Shown piece by piece: positions 36,069 to 45,224 of a stretch of DNA of 64,000 nucleotides. The translations under genes and the position numbers were made by a program. Origin of the DNA: Halomonas sp. ML-15 (GTDB taxonomy: Bacteria > Pseudomonadota > Gammaproteobacteria > Pseudomonadales > Halomonadaceae). How positions within the stretch are numbered: the stretch's first letter is position 1; every line of letters starts with the position of its first letter. Location of the stretch: contig NZ_JACXZT010000003.1 of NCBI RefSeq assembly GCF_014779595.1, forward strand, positions 186,001 through 250,000, read 5' to 3'. A model generated the notes under the pieces. It was not told the DNA's origin and made no database searches. It saw only the letters and a list, made by a program, of their open reading frames with translations.

Positions 36069-37313
36069 ATGACCGACTCGACTGCGGCCGCAACGGAGCC
36101 CTCGCCGAGCCTGCCCAGGACGCTGTTGACCGGCGTCCAGATGCTGTTCGTGGCCTTCGGGGCGCTGGTGCTGGTGCCGCTGCTGACCGGGCTCGATCCC
36201 AGTGTGGCACTGTTCACCGCCGGTGCTGGCACGCTGGTGTTCCATGCCGTGACGCGGCAGAGCGTGCCGGTATTCCTGGCTTCATCGTTCGCGTTTATCG
36301 CGCCGATCCAGGGCTCGGTTGCCAGCTTCGGCGTCTCTGAAACCCTCGGCGGGCTACTCGCCGCGGGCCTGGTCTATGTCGCCATGTCGCAGGTGGTGCG
36401 CATCAAGGGGACCGACTGGCTGCACCGCGTACTGCCCGCCGTGGTGGTGGGGCCTGTGATCATGGTGATCGGCTTGGCGCTGGCGCCGGTGGCGGTGGAG
36501 ATGGCCAGCGGCGAGACCAGCGAGCATATCGGTTACGGTCAGGCGATCACCCTGTCGATGATCAGCCTGCTGGTCACCCTGGTGCTGGCGGTGTTTGGTC
36601 GTGGGCTACTGCGCCTAATTCCGATCATGGGGGGGATCCTGACCGGCTATCTACTGGCACTGGCGATGGGGGTGGTCGATTTTTCGCCGGTGCGTGAGGC
36701 CAGTTGGGTGGCGCTGCCAAGCTTTACCGCGCCGAGCTTTCACTGGGCGGCGATCCTGTTCATGATCCCGGTGGCCATCGCCCCTGCGGTGGAGCATATC
36801 GGCGACATGGTGGCGATCGGCTCGGTGACTCGCAAGAATTACCTGGAGAAACCCGGCCTGCATCGCACCTTGCTGGGCGATGGCCTGGCCACCTCCACTG
36901 CGGCGCTGTTCGGCGGCCCGCCCAATACCACCTACTCCGAAGTGACCGGGGCGGTCACCCTGACCCGCGCCTTCAATCCGCGCTATATGATCGTTGCCGC
37001 CTGTTTCGCTATTCTGCTGGCCTTTATTGCCAAGCTGGGCGCCGTGCTGCAGACCATTCCCGGTCCGGTGATGGGCGGCATCATGGTGCTACTATTTGGC
37101 TCCATCGCAGTGGTCGGCATGAACACCATGGTGCGCGCCGGCCAATCGCTGACCGCGCCGCGTAACCTGGTGGTGGTATCGCTGATCCTGGTGTTTGGCA
37201 TTGGCGGGATGCAGTTCGGCGGCGGTCAGTTCACCCTGCAGGGCGTGAGTCTGGCGGCAGTGGTGGGGATAGTCCTCAACCTGATCCTGCCGCCGGCACG
37301 CGAGGGCGAGTAG
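36069..37313 (+). CDS. uraA: uracil permease (NCS2)
   Basis: A 414-residue proton symporter of the UraA/xanthine-uracil branch, with about 14 helices. Segments VPVFLASSFAFIAPIQG and GGPPNTTYSEVTGAV carry the transport motif. It works with upp for uracil salvage and is convergent with the puuR-like gene four bases away. Confidence 0.93.
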   Translation: MTDSTAAATEPSPSLPRTLLTGVQMLFVAFGALVLVPLLTGLDPSVALFTAGAGTLVFHAVTRQSVPVFLASSFAFIAPIQGSVASFGVSETLGGLLAAGLVYVAMSQVVRIKGTDWLHRVLPAVVVGPVIMVIGLALAPVAVEMASGETSEHIGYGQAITLSMISLLVTLVLAVFGRGLLRLIPIMGGILTGYLLALAMGVVDFSPVREASWVALPSFTAPSFHWAAILFMIPVAIAPAVEHIGDMVAIGSVTRKNYLEKPGLHRTLLGDGLATSTAALFGGPPNTTYSEVTGAVTLTRAFNPRYMIVAACFAILLAFIAKLGAVLQTIPGPVMGGIMVLLFGSIAVVGMNTMVRAGQSLTAPRNLVVVSLILVFGIGGMQFGGGQFTLQGVSLAAVVGIVLNLILPPAREGE

Positions 37314-37317
37314 TGGC

Positions 37318-37899
37318 TCAGTGGTGGTGGCGCTCGCCGCTGCCATCGGAAAACGACGGCGGGTTGTTGGCACTCACAATGACGCACTCGCTGTCGCTGA
37401 CGTTGCGAAAGCGGTGCGGCAACCGAGAGTCGAAGTAGTAGGCGTCGCCTGCGGTCAACAGGCGCGCTTCTCCATCGACGGTGAGCTCGATAGTGCCGGC
37501 TACCACCACGCCGCCTTCCTCACCGTCATGCTCCAGCATGTCTGCGCCGGTGTCGGCGCCGGGCGGGTAGCGTTCGTAGATGATCGACATGCTGCGATTG
37601 GGACGCCGTGCACCGACCAGCCTCCACGACAGCTGCCCATCGCCGATCTCGGTCAGTTCGCTGGCGCGGTAGAAGACCTGCTCCTGGCTGGTCTGCTCGC
37701 CGGCAAAGAATTCGCTGATCGAGACCGGCATGGCATCGAGTATCTTCTTCAGTGAACTGACCGAAGGGCTGACGCTGTTCTGCTCGATCAACGAGATGGT
37801 GCTGTTGGTCACGCCGGCCCGTTTGGCCAGCTCACGCTGCGAAAGCGCTGCCCGTAGTCGTAGTTGCTTGAGACGTGCTCCGACGTCGAAACCACCCAT
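37318..37899 (-). CDS. puuR: XRE-cupin transcriptional regulator (PuuR-like)
   Basis: A 193-residue regulator: an N-terminal XRE helix-turn-helix (LKQLRLRAALSQRELAKRAGVTNSTISLIEQ, about residues 9-40) and a C-terminal cupin (about 125-190) that would sense a small ligand. This resembles PuuR of putrescine utilisation. No puu genes are adjacent, so the symbol is by similarity and the effector is unproven. The protein ends in a His run. Confidence 0.75.
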   Translation of the reverse strand: MGGFDVGARLKQLRLRAALSQRELAKRAGVTNSTISLIEQNSVSPSVSSLKKILDAMPVSISEFFAGEQTSQEQVFYRASELTEIGDGQLSWRLVGARRPNRSMSIIYERYPPGADTGADMLEHDGEEGGVVVAGTIELTVDGEARLLTAGDAYYFDSRLPHRFRNVSDSECVIVSANNPPSFSDGSGERHHH

Positions 37900-38064
37900 G
37901 CGCTGTCCTTGTTGAAGATCCTTGACGGCATGATAGCGTGTCCCCGGTGCAAAGATAAGCCGATGAAACGACTATGACTTTAGGCCTGTATGGCGGCTCC
38001 GATGGTCGCAGTCACAGCGCCCATGGGGTAGTCTTTAGACAAAGACTTACAGTGCCTGTCGGAT

Positions 38065-38080
38065 TTGACCGTTTGGTCAG
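38065..38080. promoter_or_regulatory. RutR-like inverted repeat upstream of mobA
   Basis: TTGACCGTTTGGTCAG is a strong inverted repeat and resembles the E. coli RutR site TTGACCA-NN-TGGTCAA, differing at two positions. It lies 53 bases ahead of mobA. No rutR is in the window. Confidence 0.45.
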
Positions 38081-38132
38081 TTTTGGGCAGGATCAACGAT
38101 CGGTCAATGGGCCGCCGTGAGGCGATAATGGT

Positions 38133-38741
38133 ATGACGAGTGGCATGGAAACGAACCAGCGGTTGCCGCTCAGCGGTGTGATTCTCGCCGGTGGACAGGG
38201 GCGGCGCATGGGGGGCTGTGACAAGGGGCTTAGCGACTTCCTTGGACGGCCGCTTGTCGCACACGTCCGCGAGCGCCTCGACGGCCACGTCGAAGAGGTG
38301 GTGATCAATGCCAACCGCAACCTCGAGGATTACCGGGCGCTGGGTTGTCGCGTGGTGTGCGATCGCGAGACGGGATACCAGGGGCCATTGATGGGCATCT
38401 GGAGCGGCCTGCTGGCCGCCCGCCAGGCCTGGGTGGTGTTCGTGCCCTGCGATACCCCGGCGCTGCCCATGGAACTGGTGCCGCGGCTTTGGCAAGGCGT
38501 GGGGGAGCATGACATTGCAGTGGCCCACGACGGCGAGCGCGCCCATCCGGTGGTGGCGCTGATGCGTCGCGAGTTGGCCGATGATCTTGGCGCAGCGCTT
38601 ACCGACGGCGAGCGCAAGATCGACCGCTGGTATGCCCGCCATGCCTACTGCCATGTCGACTTCAGCGACTGCCCAGAGGCCTTTGCCAATCTCAATCGCC
38701 CCGCCGAGCGCGAGGCGCTCGAGCGGCGCCTGGGAATATGA
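38133..38741 (+). CDS. mobA: molybdenum cofactor guanylyltransferase
   Basis: A 202-residue enzyme attaching GMP to molybdopterin to give the MGD cofactor. The GTP-binding N-terminal GVILAGGQGRRMGGCDKGL is diagnostic, with FVPCDTPALP for the second half-site. It begins the cofactor operon; a second Met at residue 5 is possible. It overlaps mobB (ATGA). Confidence 0.95.
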   Translation: MTSGMETNQRLPLSGVILAGGQGRRMGGCDKGLSDFLGRPLVAHVRERLDGHVEEVVINANRNLEDYRALGCRVVCDRETGYQGPLMGIWSGLLAARQAWVVFVPCDTPALPMELVPRLWQGVGEHDIAVAHDGERAHPVVALMRRELADDLGAALTDGERKIDRWYARHAYCHVDFSDCPEAFANLNRPAEREALERRLGI

Positions 38742-39322
38742 ACAGTGACGGAATCTCGATGACGCTGACCTTCGATGCGCACCTGCCGCTGCTCGGTATC
38801 GCCGCCTGGAGCGGCACCGGCAAGACCACGCTGCTTGAAGCCTTGCTGCCGCGGTTGCAGGCGCACGGCATCAGAGCGGCGGTGGTCAAGCATGCGCATC
38901 ACGCCTTCGATATCGACCAGCCCGGCAAGGACAGCTATCGCCTGCGCGAGGCCGGTGCGACACCGATGCTGATCGCCTCGCGCTCGCGCACCGCGCTGAT
39001 GATCAACACCCCCGGAGACGCGGAGCCGGATCTGTCACAGCTGCTGGCGCAACTGGCGCCGCTGGCCCCCGATCTGGTGCTGGTCGAGGGCTTCAAGGCT
39101 TGGCCGCTGCCCAAGCTGGAGCTGCATCGTGCGGCGCTGGGCAAGCCGCTGCTGGCCACCGACGATCCCTGGATCAGGGCTGTCGCCAGTCCCGATGTGC
39201 TGGACCTCCCGGCAGGGGTCGAATCGCTCGATCTGGATGACCATCAGCGGCTGAGTAACTGGGTCGTTGCCTGGCAGCAGAGCTGGCCTCAGCAGGCGCG
39301 GCCGCGGGAGATGCCAGCATGA
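38738..39322 (+). CDS. mobB: molybdopterin-guanine dinucleotide adaptor MobB
   Basis: A 194-residue P-loop GTPase: Walker A GIAAWSGTGKTTLLEALL near the N-terminus, VVKHAHHAFDIDQPGKDSYR after it, and LVLVEGFKAWPLPKLELHR. It assists MobA and MoeA and is not essential in E. coli. It overlaps both neighbours (ATGA with mobA and with moeA). The start could be a Met eight codons later. Confidence 0.93.
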   Translation: MNSDGISMTLTFDAHLPLLGIAAWSGTGKTTLLEALLPRLQAHGIRAAVVKHAHHAFDIDQPGKDSYRLREAGATPMLIASRSRTALMINTPGDAEPDLSQLLAQLAPLAPDLVLVEGFKAWPLPKLELHRAALGKPLLATDDPWIRAVASPDVLDLPAGVESLDLDDHQRLSNWVVAWQQSWPQQARPREMPA

Positions 39323-40569
39323 CGCTGTCTTGTTTCGAACTTGGCGAGCGGATGCTCAGCGTCGATGAGGCGCGCGCGGCGCTCGACGCGCTGTTTGCGA
39401 CGCCGCTCGGGACCGAGCGGGTCCCCCTCGCAGGGCTGCTCGGGCGCGTGTTGGCCGAGCCGCTGGTGTCACCCCTCAATGTACCGCAGCAGACCAATGC
39501 CGCCATGGACGGCATTGCGCTGGCGTGGCCTGAGCGGCCGCCGACACGCTGGCCGGTGGTGGGCGAGGTGCTCGCCGGTCAGCGCTGGGCGCAGCCGCTG
39601 GCGCCGGGCACGGCGCTGCGCATTACCACCGGCGCGCCGCTACCCGAGGGGGCGGATACCGTGATCATGAGCGAACAGATCGAGGAGGGCGGAGACGGAG
39701 CGGTGGTGATCAGCCGCGCGGAGCGCGTGCGCCGCGGTCAGAACGTGCGCCAGGCCGGTGAGGACATCGCCTTCGGGCAATCCGTGCTGGACGCCGGTAC
39801 CCGGCTGCTACCCCAGCATCTCGGTCTACTGGCGTCGCTGGGCTTGAGTGAGGTCAGTGTCTATCGGCGGCCGCGGGTGGCGATTTTCTCCACTGGCGAC
39901 GAAGTCACTGCGCCGGGGCAGCCGCTGCCTGAGGCGAGCATCTATGACGCCAATCGTTTTACGCTGCGCGGCATGCTGACCCGGCTCGGTGCCGACGTTC
40001 ATGACCTGGGTATTCTCGCCGATCAGCGTGAGCGGGTAGTGGCGGCACTGGCCGAGGCCGTCAGCGATCACGATATGATCATTACCAGCGGCGGTGTCTC
40101 GGTGGGCCAGGCGGACTGGATCAAGGCAGCGCTCAACGAACTGGGCGAGCTCGGTTTCTGGCGGATTGCCATTCGTCCTGGACGGCCGCTGGCCTGCGGT
40201 CGGCTGGGGTGGCGTCAGGTGCCTTTCTTTGGTTTGCCGGGCAACCCGGTGGCGGTAATGGTCACCTTCCTCGAATTCGTGCAGCCGGTGCTGCGCGGCT
40301 TGCAGGGTGAGCCGGGCTGGCAGCCAACGCGCCTTACGGCCCGAGCCGAGATGACACTCAACAGCCGGCTGGAGCGGGTGGACTTCCTGCGTGGGGTCTA
40401 TCGCTGCGATGCCGATGGCCAACTGTGGGTGCGCAGCACAGGCGCTCAGGGCTCCGGGATTCTATCCTCGATGAATGCCGCTAACTGTCTGATCGAGATC
40501 GAGGCATCGCGGGCAGCGGTAGCCCGTGGCGAGACGGTTACCGTGCAACCCTTCGACAGTTTGATATGA
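39319..40569 (+). CDS. moeA: molybdopterin molybdenumtransferase MoeA
   Basis: A 416-residue enzyme inserting molybdate into adenylated molybdopterin. Landmarks are MDGIAL and the [19 protein letters not shown] block of the N-terminal part, [10 protein letters not shown]-like [14 protein letters not shown], the [13 protein letters not shown] motif of the central MoCF domain and [13 protein letters not shown]. Length matches. Overlapping start with mobB implies operon translation. Confidence 0.95.
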   Translation: MTLSCFELGERMLSVDEARAALDALFATPLGTERVPLAGLLGRVLAEPLVSPLNVPQQTNAAMDGIALAWPERPPTRWPVVGEVLAGQRWAQPLAPGTALRITTGAPLPEGADTVIMSEQIEEGGDGAVVISRAERVRRGQNVRQAGEDIAFGQSVLDAGTRLLPQHLGLLASLGLSEVSVYRRPRVAIFSTGDEVTAPGQPLPEASIYDANRFTLRGMLTRLGADVHDLGILADQRERVVAALAEAVSDHDMIITSGGVSVGQADWIKAALNELGELGFWRIAIRPGRPLACGRLGWRQVPFFGLPGNPVAVMVTFLEFVQPVLRGLQGEPGWQPTRLTARAEMTLNSRLERVDFLRGVYRCDADGQLWVRSTGAQGSGILSSMNAANCLIEIEASRAAVARGETVTVQPFDSLI

Positions 40570-40582
40570 GGCACGAAACGTT

Positions 40583-41392
40583 ATGAGCCTGACTCATCTT
40601 AACGCCCGCGGCGAGGCCCATATGGTGGATGTCGCCGACAAGCAGGAGAGCCGCCGTGAGGCAATGGCCGGCGGCCGCATCAGCATGCGGCCGGCGACCC
40701 TGGCGCTACTGGCCGACGGTGGCCTACCCAAGGGCGACGTGTTGGCCACCGCCCGCATTGCCGGCATTCAAGCGGCCAAGCGAACTCACGAGCTGATTCC
40801 ACTCTGCCATCAGCTTGCGCTGTCCAAGGTCAGTGTGGACTTTCGCCTCGATGAGCAGCACTCCTGTGTCGAGGTCACCGCGACCTGTCGTCTGAATGGA
40901 CGTACCGGCGTCGAAATGGAGGCACTGACCGCAGTGTCGGTGGCCTGCCTCACGCTGTACGACATGTGCAAGGCCGTCGACAAGGACATGCAGATTGGCG
41001 AGATTCGCTTGCTGACCAAGACCGGTGGTAAATCCGGCGACTATCGCCGTGGCGAGCCGGTACCGACATCCTGCCCCCAGATCGTCACCGATGACTGTTA
41101 CAGTGGTGAGGTGAGTCTCGGCCCCCATGCCGATTCGCGCTGCGTGCGGGTCAAATGTCTTGCCGAATTGCGCGAGCGCTTGGGGGTCAGTGAGCTGGAA
41201 ATACCCGTTGCGTCGCTGGCACGACCGGATGTTGCGGCGCTCAAGCTGGCACTCAAGGAGCGCGATGCCAACTTCACCCTGCTCGAGGAAGGCCGCATTC
41301 TATGTGCCGTCAATCAGGTCATGGGCGGTGACGACACCCCGCTGACCGAAGGTGACGAAGTGGCCTTCTTTCCGCCCGTCACGGGGGGGTGA
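40583..41392 (+). CDS. moaC: MoaC-MoaD fusion: cyclic pyranopterin phosphate synthase plus sulfur carrier
   Basis: A 269-residue protein in one frame. Residues about 1-160 are Moa[19 protein letters not shown] and [14 protein letters not shown] lie in it, with the [26 protein letters not shown] core. After a roughly 25-residue linker, about 187-269 is Moa[23 protein letters not shown] and [13 protein letters not shown] ending in the C-terminal Gly-Gly used for thiocarboxylation. The terminal position keeps the sulfur carrier tail free. MoaC makes precursor Z after MoaA; MoaD delivers sulfur with MoaE. The next gene is moaE. Confidence 0.9.
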   Translation: MSLTHLNARGEAHMVDVADKQESRREAMAGGRISMRPATLALLADGGLPKGDVLATARIAGIQAAKRTHELIPLCHQLALSKVSVDFRLDEQHSCVEVTATCRLNGRTGVEMEALTAVSVACLTLYDMCKAVDKDMQIGEIRLLTKTGGKSGDYRRGEPVPTSCPQIVTDDCYSGEVSLGPHADSRCVRVKCLAELRERLGVSELEIPVASLARPDVAALKLALKERDANFTLLEEGRILCAVNQVMGGDDTPLTEGDEVAFFPPVTGG

Positions 41393-41847
41393 TGATGATC
41401 CGAGTTCAGCACGAGCCCTTCGATGCCGGTGCCGAGCAGCGCGCGCTTTGCGAAGGACGCAGCGACATTGGGGCGGTGGTCTGTTTCACCGGTCTGGTAC
41501 GCGACTTCAACGAGAAACCCGACGTTGAAGCGCTGAGCCTCGAGCACTATCCGGGGATGACCGAAGCGGCGCTGGCGCAGATCGTCGCCGAGGCAGAGCA
41601 GCGCTGGCCACTCGACGGTATACGACTGATCCACCGGGTCGGTATGCTGACACCTGGTGATCCCATTGTGCTGGTGGCGGTTGCCAGTGCGCATCGTCGC
41701 GCGGCCTTCGAGGCCTGCGATTTCATCATGGACTATCTCAAGACGCGCGCCCCGTTCTGGAAGAAGGAACATACCCGCCACGGCGCTTATTGGGTGGCGG
41801 AGCGCAATACCGACAAGCACGCTGCACGCCGCTGGGAGAGTGTATGA
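41392..41847 (+). CDS. moaE: molybdopterin synthase catalytic subunit MoaE
   Basis: A 151-residue large subunit of molybdopterin synthase, which binds the thiocarboxylated MoaD tail and converts precursor Z. Typical segments are [60 protein letters not shown] and [11 protein letters not shown]. The gene begins at the moaC-moaD stop; ATG codons lie in series there, and the next one is equally possible. It overlaps the moaA start (ATGA). Confidence 0.94.
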   Translation: MMIRVQHEPFDAGAEQRALCEGRSDIGAVVCFTGLVRDFNEKPDVEALSLEHYPGMTEAALAQIVAEAEQRWPLDGIRLIHRVGMLTPGDPIVLVAVASAHRRAAFEACDFIMDYLKTRAPFWKKEHTRHGAYWVAERNTDKHAARRWESV

Positions 41848-42830
41848 CGACGTTGATCGATGACTTCAATCGCCGGGTGCGCTATGTGCGTATTTCAGTG
41901 ACTGATCGCTGCGACTTTCGCTGCGTCTACTGCATGAGCGAGGAGATGACCTTTCTGCCGCGAGCCCAGATATTGACGCTGGAAGAGCTGTCGATGGTGG
42001 CGCGGGCGTTCGTCGAGCTCGGGGTAGAGAAAGTCAGACTGACCGGCGGCGAGCCGCTGGTCAGGCGAGGGATTGCTCAGTTGGTGTCCGAGATTGGCAC
42101 GCTGGGGCTAGACGATTTTGCCATGACCACCAATGGTGTCGGGCTGGTCAAGCATGCCCAGGCCCTGCGCGATGGCGGTCTCACTCGGCTCAACATCAGC
42201 CTGGACTCGCTGGATGCCGACAAGTTTCGCCAACTGACTCGCACCGGTGATCTGCATAAGGTGATCGATGGCATACGTGCCGCCCGTGACGCAGGCTTCG
42301 AGCGGATCAAGCTCAATGCAGTGGTTCTCAAGGGGCGCAATGATGATGAGGTGGTCGACCTGGTCGAGTTTGCGAGACGCGAACATCTCGACATCAGCTT
42401 TATCGAGGAGATGCCGCTTGGCGATGTGTCGGATCACTCGCGGGCAGAAACGTTCTGCTCGAGCGATGAAGTGCAGGCCCTGATCGAAGCACGTTATCCG
42501 CTGGTGCCGACCACCGAAAGCACGCTTGGCCCCTCGCGCTATTTCCGTATGGCCGACAGTGAATCACGGATCGGCTTCATCTCACCCCACAGCCATAACT
42601 TCTGCTCGACCTGTAATCGTGTCAGGGTCACGGTGGAAGGGCGCTTGCTGCTGTGTCTAGGCAACGAGCACTCGGTGGATCTGCGCGCCGTATTGCGCCG
42701 CCATCCAGGGAATATGGATGCCCTCAAGACGGCCATTGTGGAGGCCATGCCGCTAAAGCCGGAGCGTCACCATTTTACCACTGACGGTGATGTCCAGGTC
42801 GTTCGCTTCATGAATATGACCGGTGGCTAG
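41844..42830 (+). CDS. moaA: GTP 3',8-cyclase MoaA
   Basis: A 328-residue radical SAM enzyme that starts cofactor synthesis from GTP. The N-terminal cluster motif CDFRCVYC (Cys-x3-Cys-x2-Cys) is present, as is the C-terminal second cluster CSTCNRVRV...GRLLLC. The protein ends in GG as in active MoaA. The start overlaps moaE, which decides it. A hairpin terminator follows, closing the mobA-to-moaA operon. Confidence 0.95.
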   Translation: MTTLIDDFNRRVRYVRISVTDRCDFRCVYCMSEEMTFLPRAQILTLEELSMVARAFVELGVEKVRLTGGEPLVRRGIAQLVSEIGTLGLDDFAMTTNGVGLVKHAQALRDGGLTRLNISLDSLDADKFRQLTRTGDLHKVIDGIRAARDAGFERIKLNAVVLKGRNDDEVVDLVEFARREHLDISFIEEMPLGDVSDHSRAETFCSSDEVQALIEARYPLVPTTESTLGPSRYFRMADSESRIGFISPHSHNFCSTCNRVRVTVEGRLLLCLGNEHSVDLRAVLRRHPGNMDALKTAIVEAMPLKPERHHFTTDGDVQVVRFMNMTGG

Positions 42831-42874
42831 CCGGCAACTCCATCGCTGTTTCGACACATAGATTGATGCTAAAG

Positions 42875-42906
42875 CCGTCGCACCACTCCAAAGCGGCGGT
42901 TTTTTT
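42875..42906 (+). terminator. terminator of the molybdenum cofactor operon
   Basis: CCGTCGC pairs with GCGGCGG (one G-T pair) over an 11-base loop, followed by seven T. It lies 45 bases past moaA. Confidence 0.75.
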
Positions 42907-42919
42907 GTGTAGGCTTTTC

Positions 42920-42947
42920 TTGCCATGTCGTTATATCTGCTTATACT
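42920..42947 (+). promoter_or_regulatory. predicted sigma-70 promoter for AT-hook gene
   Basis: TTGCCA and TATACT are separated by 16 bases, 56 bases before the start codon, in a locally AT-rich stretch. Confidence 0.6.
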
Positions 42948-43002
42948 TTTTATCCAGGCGCAGCATATTCGTGTTCCCTGACTTTCAATATGGAGGAAGC
43001 CA

Positions 43003-43293
43003 ATGTCTTCCGAATCTCTGGAGCGTATCGCTCGCAATAAGAACGTTGCTCGTGCAGCTGCACGCCAGTTGAGCATGGAGCAACTACATAAGCTTGCCGA
43101 GGTTATCGGTGAAGTGATCGAGCAGAAGCAGGACGAGGACAAGCAGCGCCAGCAAGAGGAAGCCATGAAAGAGCGCAAGCTGGCTGAGATTCGTGAGGCC
43201 ATCAATGACGCGGGGCTTTCTCTGGATGATCTGGTTGGTGAGCAGCCCAAGCGCCGCCGAGGCCGGCCGCCTAAGAACGCTAAGAAGAGCTGA
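43003..43293 (+). CDS. H-NS-like protein with C-terminal AT-hook
   Basis: A 96-residue basic/acidic protein. Residues about 10-75 (ARNKNVARAAARQLSMEQLHKLAEVI, then charged helices ending AINDAGLSLDDLV) resemble the H-NS oligomerisation domain. The tail is PKRRRGRPPKNAKKS, an AT-hook (RGRPPK). The usual H-NS DNA-binding TWTGQGRTP motif is missing. Such a layout suggests a nucleoid-binding silencer of AT-rich DNA, but the protein is short. GGAGG precedes ATG and a terminator follows. Confidence 0.65.
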   Translation: MSSESLERIARNKNVARAAARQLSMEQLHKLAEVIGEVIEQKQDEDKQRQQEEAMKERKLAEIREAINDAGLSLDDLVGEQPKRRRGRPPKNAKKS

Positions 43294-43348
43294 TAGGCTG
43301 GATGTCATTGCTGGCGATCTTGAACTCGTCGGCTAGTGTACCAGCATG

Positions 43349-43387
43349 ACAAGGGCGAGCCTCGCGGCTCGCCCTTGTCTTTATTTG
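43349..43387 (+). terminator. terminator after AT-hook gene
   Basis: ACAAGGGCGAGC and GCTCGCCCTTGT form a 12-base stem with a six-base loop, then CTTTATTT. Confidence 0.85.
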
Positions 43388-43406
43388 CTTAGCAGATAAG
43401 GTCGAG

Positions 43407-45110
43407 CTACTGGTCGAAACGATCCCCGGCAAGTAGCTGCAGGTGCACGGTGGGCAAGTGGCGCATGCGCTCGCCGAGGTAGTCGATCATGCGTGGCTGT
43501 AGGCGACGACGCAGCTCGGCCAGGTCGTGGGCGTCGAGACCTTCCAGCTGATCGTCCAGCCAATCACCGAAATCCTCCTCATCAAGGTGCGAGGCGGCGC
43601 TGGCGTCGACCACCAGACGACCTAGGCGCGCCCAGCCCTCTCCGTCGGGTGTCACGGTAATCGCCAGAAACAGGCTGTCGCGCCGCGACGCGTCACTGCC
43701 GTTGAGGCCTGGTGCCGGGGTGATGGCATCCCGACTGACGATGCAGGGCGGCTGCGGATGGCGGCTTTCGAGCTGCAGCCCCTCGCCATCGAAGCGAACC
43801 AGGTCGCCGTTTACGGGGATCACCGGAGCGGCAATGCCGAGTCGCTCTGCAAGCGCCGTATGGGCTTGCTGATGGCGCTGTTCACCGTGCACGGGCAGCA
43901 GGTAGCGAGGCTTGATCCAGTCGTAGAAGGTGGCCAGTTCGTCCTGTGCGGGATGCCCTGACGCATGGAGCTCGGGGTGAAGTCGCTCGTCGAAGAGCGT
44001 CACGCCAAGGTGTCGCAGGCCCCGCTGGAGACGCTCGATGAGTCGCTCATTGCCGGGGATCGCCTTGGCGGAAAAGATCACGCTGTCGCCGGCCACCAGC
44101 TCGAAATGGGGGTGACGGTTCTGTGCCAGACGGGACAGGGCGGCGCGGGGCTCGCCCTGACTGCCGGTCGCGATCACGAGCACCTCCTCGGGAGGCAGAT
44201 AGCCGAGATCGCGGACCGGTACCAGCGCCGGCAGGTCGTCCAGATAGCCGAGCCCTCGAGCTACGCTCACCATGCGCTCCATAGAGCGCCCCATCAGACA
44301 CACGCGGCGACCGGTGTTTGCCGCAGCGCGGCCGACGGCCAGCACCCGCGCCAGATTGCTGGCAAAGCAGCTGACGATGACTCGACCGGGACAGTCGGCG
44401 AGGGTGCGTTCGAGTGCGCGGGCGACGTCGCCTTCGCTACGTGAATGGCCGGGGAGGTTGGCGTTGGTGGAGTCGCCGATCACCAGATCGACCGGGGCCA
44501 GCGCCTGAAACAGCGCGGGATCCATCGGCGCGCCAATCAGCGGTTCGGGGTCGAGCTTCCAGTCGCCGCTGTGCAGCACCTTATGGTGCGGCGTGATGAT
44601 CAGCAGTGCACAGCTTTCCGGAATCGAATGGGTCAGTGGTAGGTAGCGCAGGCTGAACGGGCCGTTTTCCAGCGCCGCGCCGGGTTCGATCACCTGGATC
44701 ATGTCGCTGGTCAGGCCGCGCTCGTGAAACTTGGCGCGCAGCAGGCCTGCCGCCAGCGGGGTGGCGTAGATCGGGCAGCCCCACTTGGGCCACAGCCAGG
44801 CCGCCGCGCCGATATGGTCTTCATGACCGTGGGTGATCACCAGCGCCTGAGGTACGATGTCCAGCGCGACGAGGGTGGCCAGGTTGGGCACCTGCAGCGG
44901 AGTGTCGGGCAGGTCCTGGCGAATCATCATCCCGCAGTCAACGGCCAGCCAGTGATCCTGATAACCGTAAAGCGTCATGTTCATTCCGATCTCGCCACAA
45001 CCGCCAAGGGGCAGCAATCTGAGCGGTGGGCGCTGGCGACGGCGAACGGTAACGCGGTGTTGCGGCATGAGAAGGTTGGGCCTAATGAGAGCAGAGCGTC
45101 TCGACATCAT
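43407..45110 (-). CDS. rnj: ribonuclease J-type metallo-beta-lactamase nuclease
   Basis: A 567-residue beta-CASP metallo-beta-lactamase. The catalytic metal motif is ITHGHEDHIGA (HxHxDH), with later HSGDWKLDPEP, GDSTNANLPGHSRSE and HASGHPAQDEL completing the set. RNase J is a 5'-3' exonuclease/endonuclease of RNA decay and 5' maturation. It occurs in few gammaproteobacteria beside RNase E. The start has AGGGAG nine bases ahead (adjacent ATGs allow one codon of doubt). Divergent from purU. Confidence 0.88.
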   Translation of the reverse strand: MMSRRSALIRPNLLMPQHRVTVRRRQRPPLRLLPLGGCGEIGMNMTLYGYQDHWLAVDCGMMIRQDLPDTPLQVPNLATLVALDIVPQALVITHGHEDHIGAAAWLWPKWGCPIYATPLAAGLLRAKFHERGLTSDMIQVIEPGAALENGPFSLRYLPLTHSIPESCALLIITPHHKVLHSGDWKLDPEPLIGAPMDPALFQALAPVDLVIGDSTNANLPGHSRSEGDVARALERTLADCPGRVIVSCFASNLARVLAVGRAAANTGRRVCLMGRSMERMVSVARGLGYLDDLPALVPVRDLGYLPPEEVLVIATGSQGEPRAALSRLAQNRHPHFELVAGDSVIFSAKAIPGNERLIERLQRGLRHLGVTLFDERLHPELHASGHPAQDELATFYDWIKPRYLLPVHGEQRHQQAHTALAERLGIAAPVIPVNGDLVRFDGEGLQLESRHPQPPCIVSRDAITPAPGLNGSDASRRDSLFLAITVTPDGEGWARLGRLVVDASAASHLDEEDFGDWLDDQLEGLDAHDLAELRRRLQPRMIDYLGERMRHLPTVHLQLLAGDRFDQ

Positions 45111-45224
45111 ACGGGAAGGCTCCCTGGCCCCACAACGCGCGTATTCCGATGCCGTTGAATTCGTTACACTATCGTGGAGCCTGCGGGCTCTGCAGCGTTC
45201 GTTTTCCCTACTGATGGTTCCCCG

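Noticed and set aside
37900-38132. molybdenum cofactor riboswitch ahead of mobA
   Set aside because: I could not match the conserved aptamer core; only the RutR-like repeat was clear.
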